NCBI RefSeq assembly: GCF_014841615.1 | Contig: NZ_JACYUG010000014.1 | Coordinates: 1 to 64,000 of the forward strand | Source: Sphingomonas sp. CFBP 8760 | GTDB taxonomy: Bacteria > Pseudomonadota > Alphaproteobacteria > Sphingomonadales > Sphingomonadaceae | Direction: 5' to 3' | Length of the DNA: 64,000 bases | Shown: positions 63,245-64,000 of the stretch, piece after piece | How the letters are laid out: every line of letters starts with the position of its first letter | Position numbering within the stretch: the first letter of the stretch is position 1 | The notes under the pieces: generated by a model | What the model was told of the DNA's origin: nothing | Databases searched by the model: none | The model's input: only the letters and a program-made list of their open reading frames with translations | Program-made: the position numbers and the translations under genes

Positions 63245-64000
63245 CTAGTGCTGAAACCGGGCGAATGCCGCTAGATGGCGCTCGACGCACAACGCCCAGC
63301 TGAACCGCTGGCGGATGGTCCCGCAGTTGGTTTCGCCCAGCTTTCCATGCGCGGTCGCGTCCATTGCCTCGAACCGGTCGATACACTGGGCCAGTTCTAT
63401 TTCGTCTGTGAAATAGAGGTCATCGTTCGGCCCCAGCACATCCGCGTTCGACGAGGTACGCACCGCGATCACTGGTGACGAACAACCCATTGATTCCAGA
63501 AGCGATGGATTGGTACCATCGCTTGCGTGGCCGTGAAGCAGCGCGGCAGCGTGTTGGCGGTACCGTACCAGCAGGTCGTGATCGTAGATCGGCCCCAGAT
63601 ACGTCACGCGATCGCCATCGGCCAATGGCAGCACCTCTTCATCGAGAAAGCGCTGATCGGGTGCCGGGCCGATGATGACCAGCCGGCGCCCTGTACCGGA
63701 TGCGCGAAATCCCCGCACCATCAACGGTATGCTCGTTTCGGGAACCATCCGGGCGACCGCTAGGTAATAACTCTCCTTCTCCGGTGATCCAGCCGCGCCC
63801 GGATCGATCGCCAGAATAGGGGCACCATATTGGATGGTGACGGGATCGACCTTGAACTTAGCGCGAAAATGCTGCCGGATCGGCTCGGCATCCGCGATCA
63901 GCCCATTGCTGAGGCGGGCCGCGGCCCATTCGCACAAGAATAGCCATGTGCGTGCGCCCGGCCCCCAGCGCTTGCTCTTCCATTCCAAGCCGTCGGGATT
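63245..64000 (-). CDS. GT4 glycosyltransferase (DUF1972/rhamnosyltransferase-like), 5' end outside the window
   Basis: The C-terminal 250 or so residues of a glycosyltransferase; the frame continues past the window edge upstream. Motifs: GLEWKSKRWGPGARTWL, NGLIADAEPIRQHF, VARMVPETSIPLMVRGF, HGHASDGTNPSLLESMGCSSPV. This pattern fits the DUF1972 group of rhamnosyl/fucosyl-type transferases. It is upstream of the FucNAc-pathway genes on the same strand. Confidence 0.8.
   Translation of the reverse strand, partial: NPDGLEWKSKRWGPGARTWLFLCEWAAARLSNGLIADAEPIRQHFRAKFKVDPVTIQYGAPILAIDPGAAGSPEKESYYLAVARMVPETSIPLMVRGFRASGTGRRLVIIGPAPDQRFLDEEVLPLADGDRVTYLGPIYDHDLLVRYRQHAAALLHGHASDGTNPSLLESMGCSSPVIAVRTSSNADVLGPNDDLYFTDEIELAQCIDRFEAMDATAHGKLGETNCGTIRQRFSWALCVERHLAAFARFQH

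Overview
The window looks like part of a large, high-GC plasmid or chromid of a Sphingomonas-like alphaproteobacterium. It carries an RPA-type replication initiator (23663-24553) bracketed by seven iterons, a ParA plus ribbon-helix-helix partition pair (38342-39276), and a MobF relaxase with an accessory protein (54094-58286). No ribosomal or core-metabolism genes are present, but an initiator tRNA-fMet sits at 113-189. The taxonomic call is inference from protein style and base composition.

Layout. (1) 0.1-6.6 kb: tRNA-fMet, a GH130-like glycosidase/phosphorylase, a JAMM-motif protein, two transporters, small unknown genes, a frameshifted MbcA/ParS-like antitoxin and a small alarmone-hydrolase-like HD protein. 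(2) 6.7-15.9 kb, minus strand: a glycan gene run with three consecutive bifunctional fusions (GT4-glycosidase, GT4-Gfo/Idh/MocA, GT-UDP-galactopyranose mutase), a zinc-less MDR dehydrogenase and one more glycosyltransferase. (3) 16-20 kb: an Xre/RES toxin-antitoxin pair separated by a long inverted repeat, then exported GH51 and GH43 arabinan-type enzymes. (4) 20.4-23.3 kb: a type VI secretion effector cassette (prePAAR-PAAR-lipase, ankyrin-like immunity, Eag chaperone) followed by toxin/immunity remnants, including a TNT-type tip joined in frame to its putative immunity protein. (5) 23.5-25.8 kb: the replication region. (6) 26-33 kb: PepSY and DUF2946-like genes, a GT39-like membrane protein, an interrupted IS5-family element and an uncharacterised protein-lipoprotein pair. 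(7) 34.5-38.3 kb: a GT2/GtrA/GT2/DUF2142 glycan-modification operon. (8) 38.3-39.3 kb: the partition locus. (9) 39.5-51.9 kb: an ABC-transporter capsule locus (kpsD/E/M/T-like, three GT4 enzymes, a CDP-alcohol phosphotransferase and an about 800-residue unknown). (10) 52.2-58.3 kb: an NYN gene with two frameshifts, an Xre regulator and the mobilisation genes. (11) 58.5-64 kb: a decayed IS3-family element, a beta-helix protein, and wbuC/fnlA/fnlB-like genes with a cut-off glycosyltransferase, pointing to UDP-L-FucNAc (N-acetyl-L-fucosamine) synthesis.

The replicon combines a mobilisable backbone with at least three cell-surface glycan loci and a set of competition and toxin genes. Palindromes built on GACATGTC or close variants recur at the parA start, just before the RHH gene, and at five other places between 8 and 36 kb. 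They are the best candidates here for the binding sites of the partition system. Three different long inverted-repeat families (near 9.0, 16.5 and 27.9 kb) look like dispersed REP-type elements.
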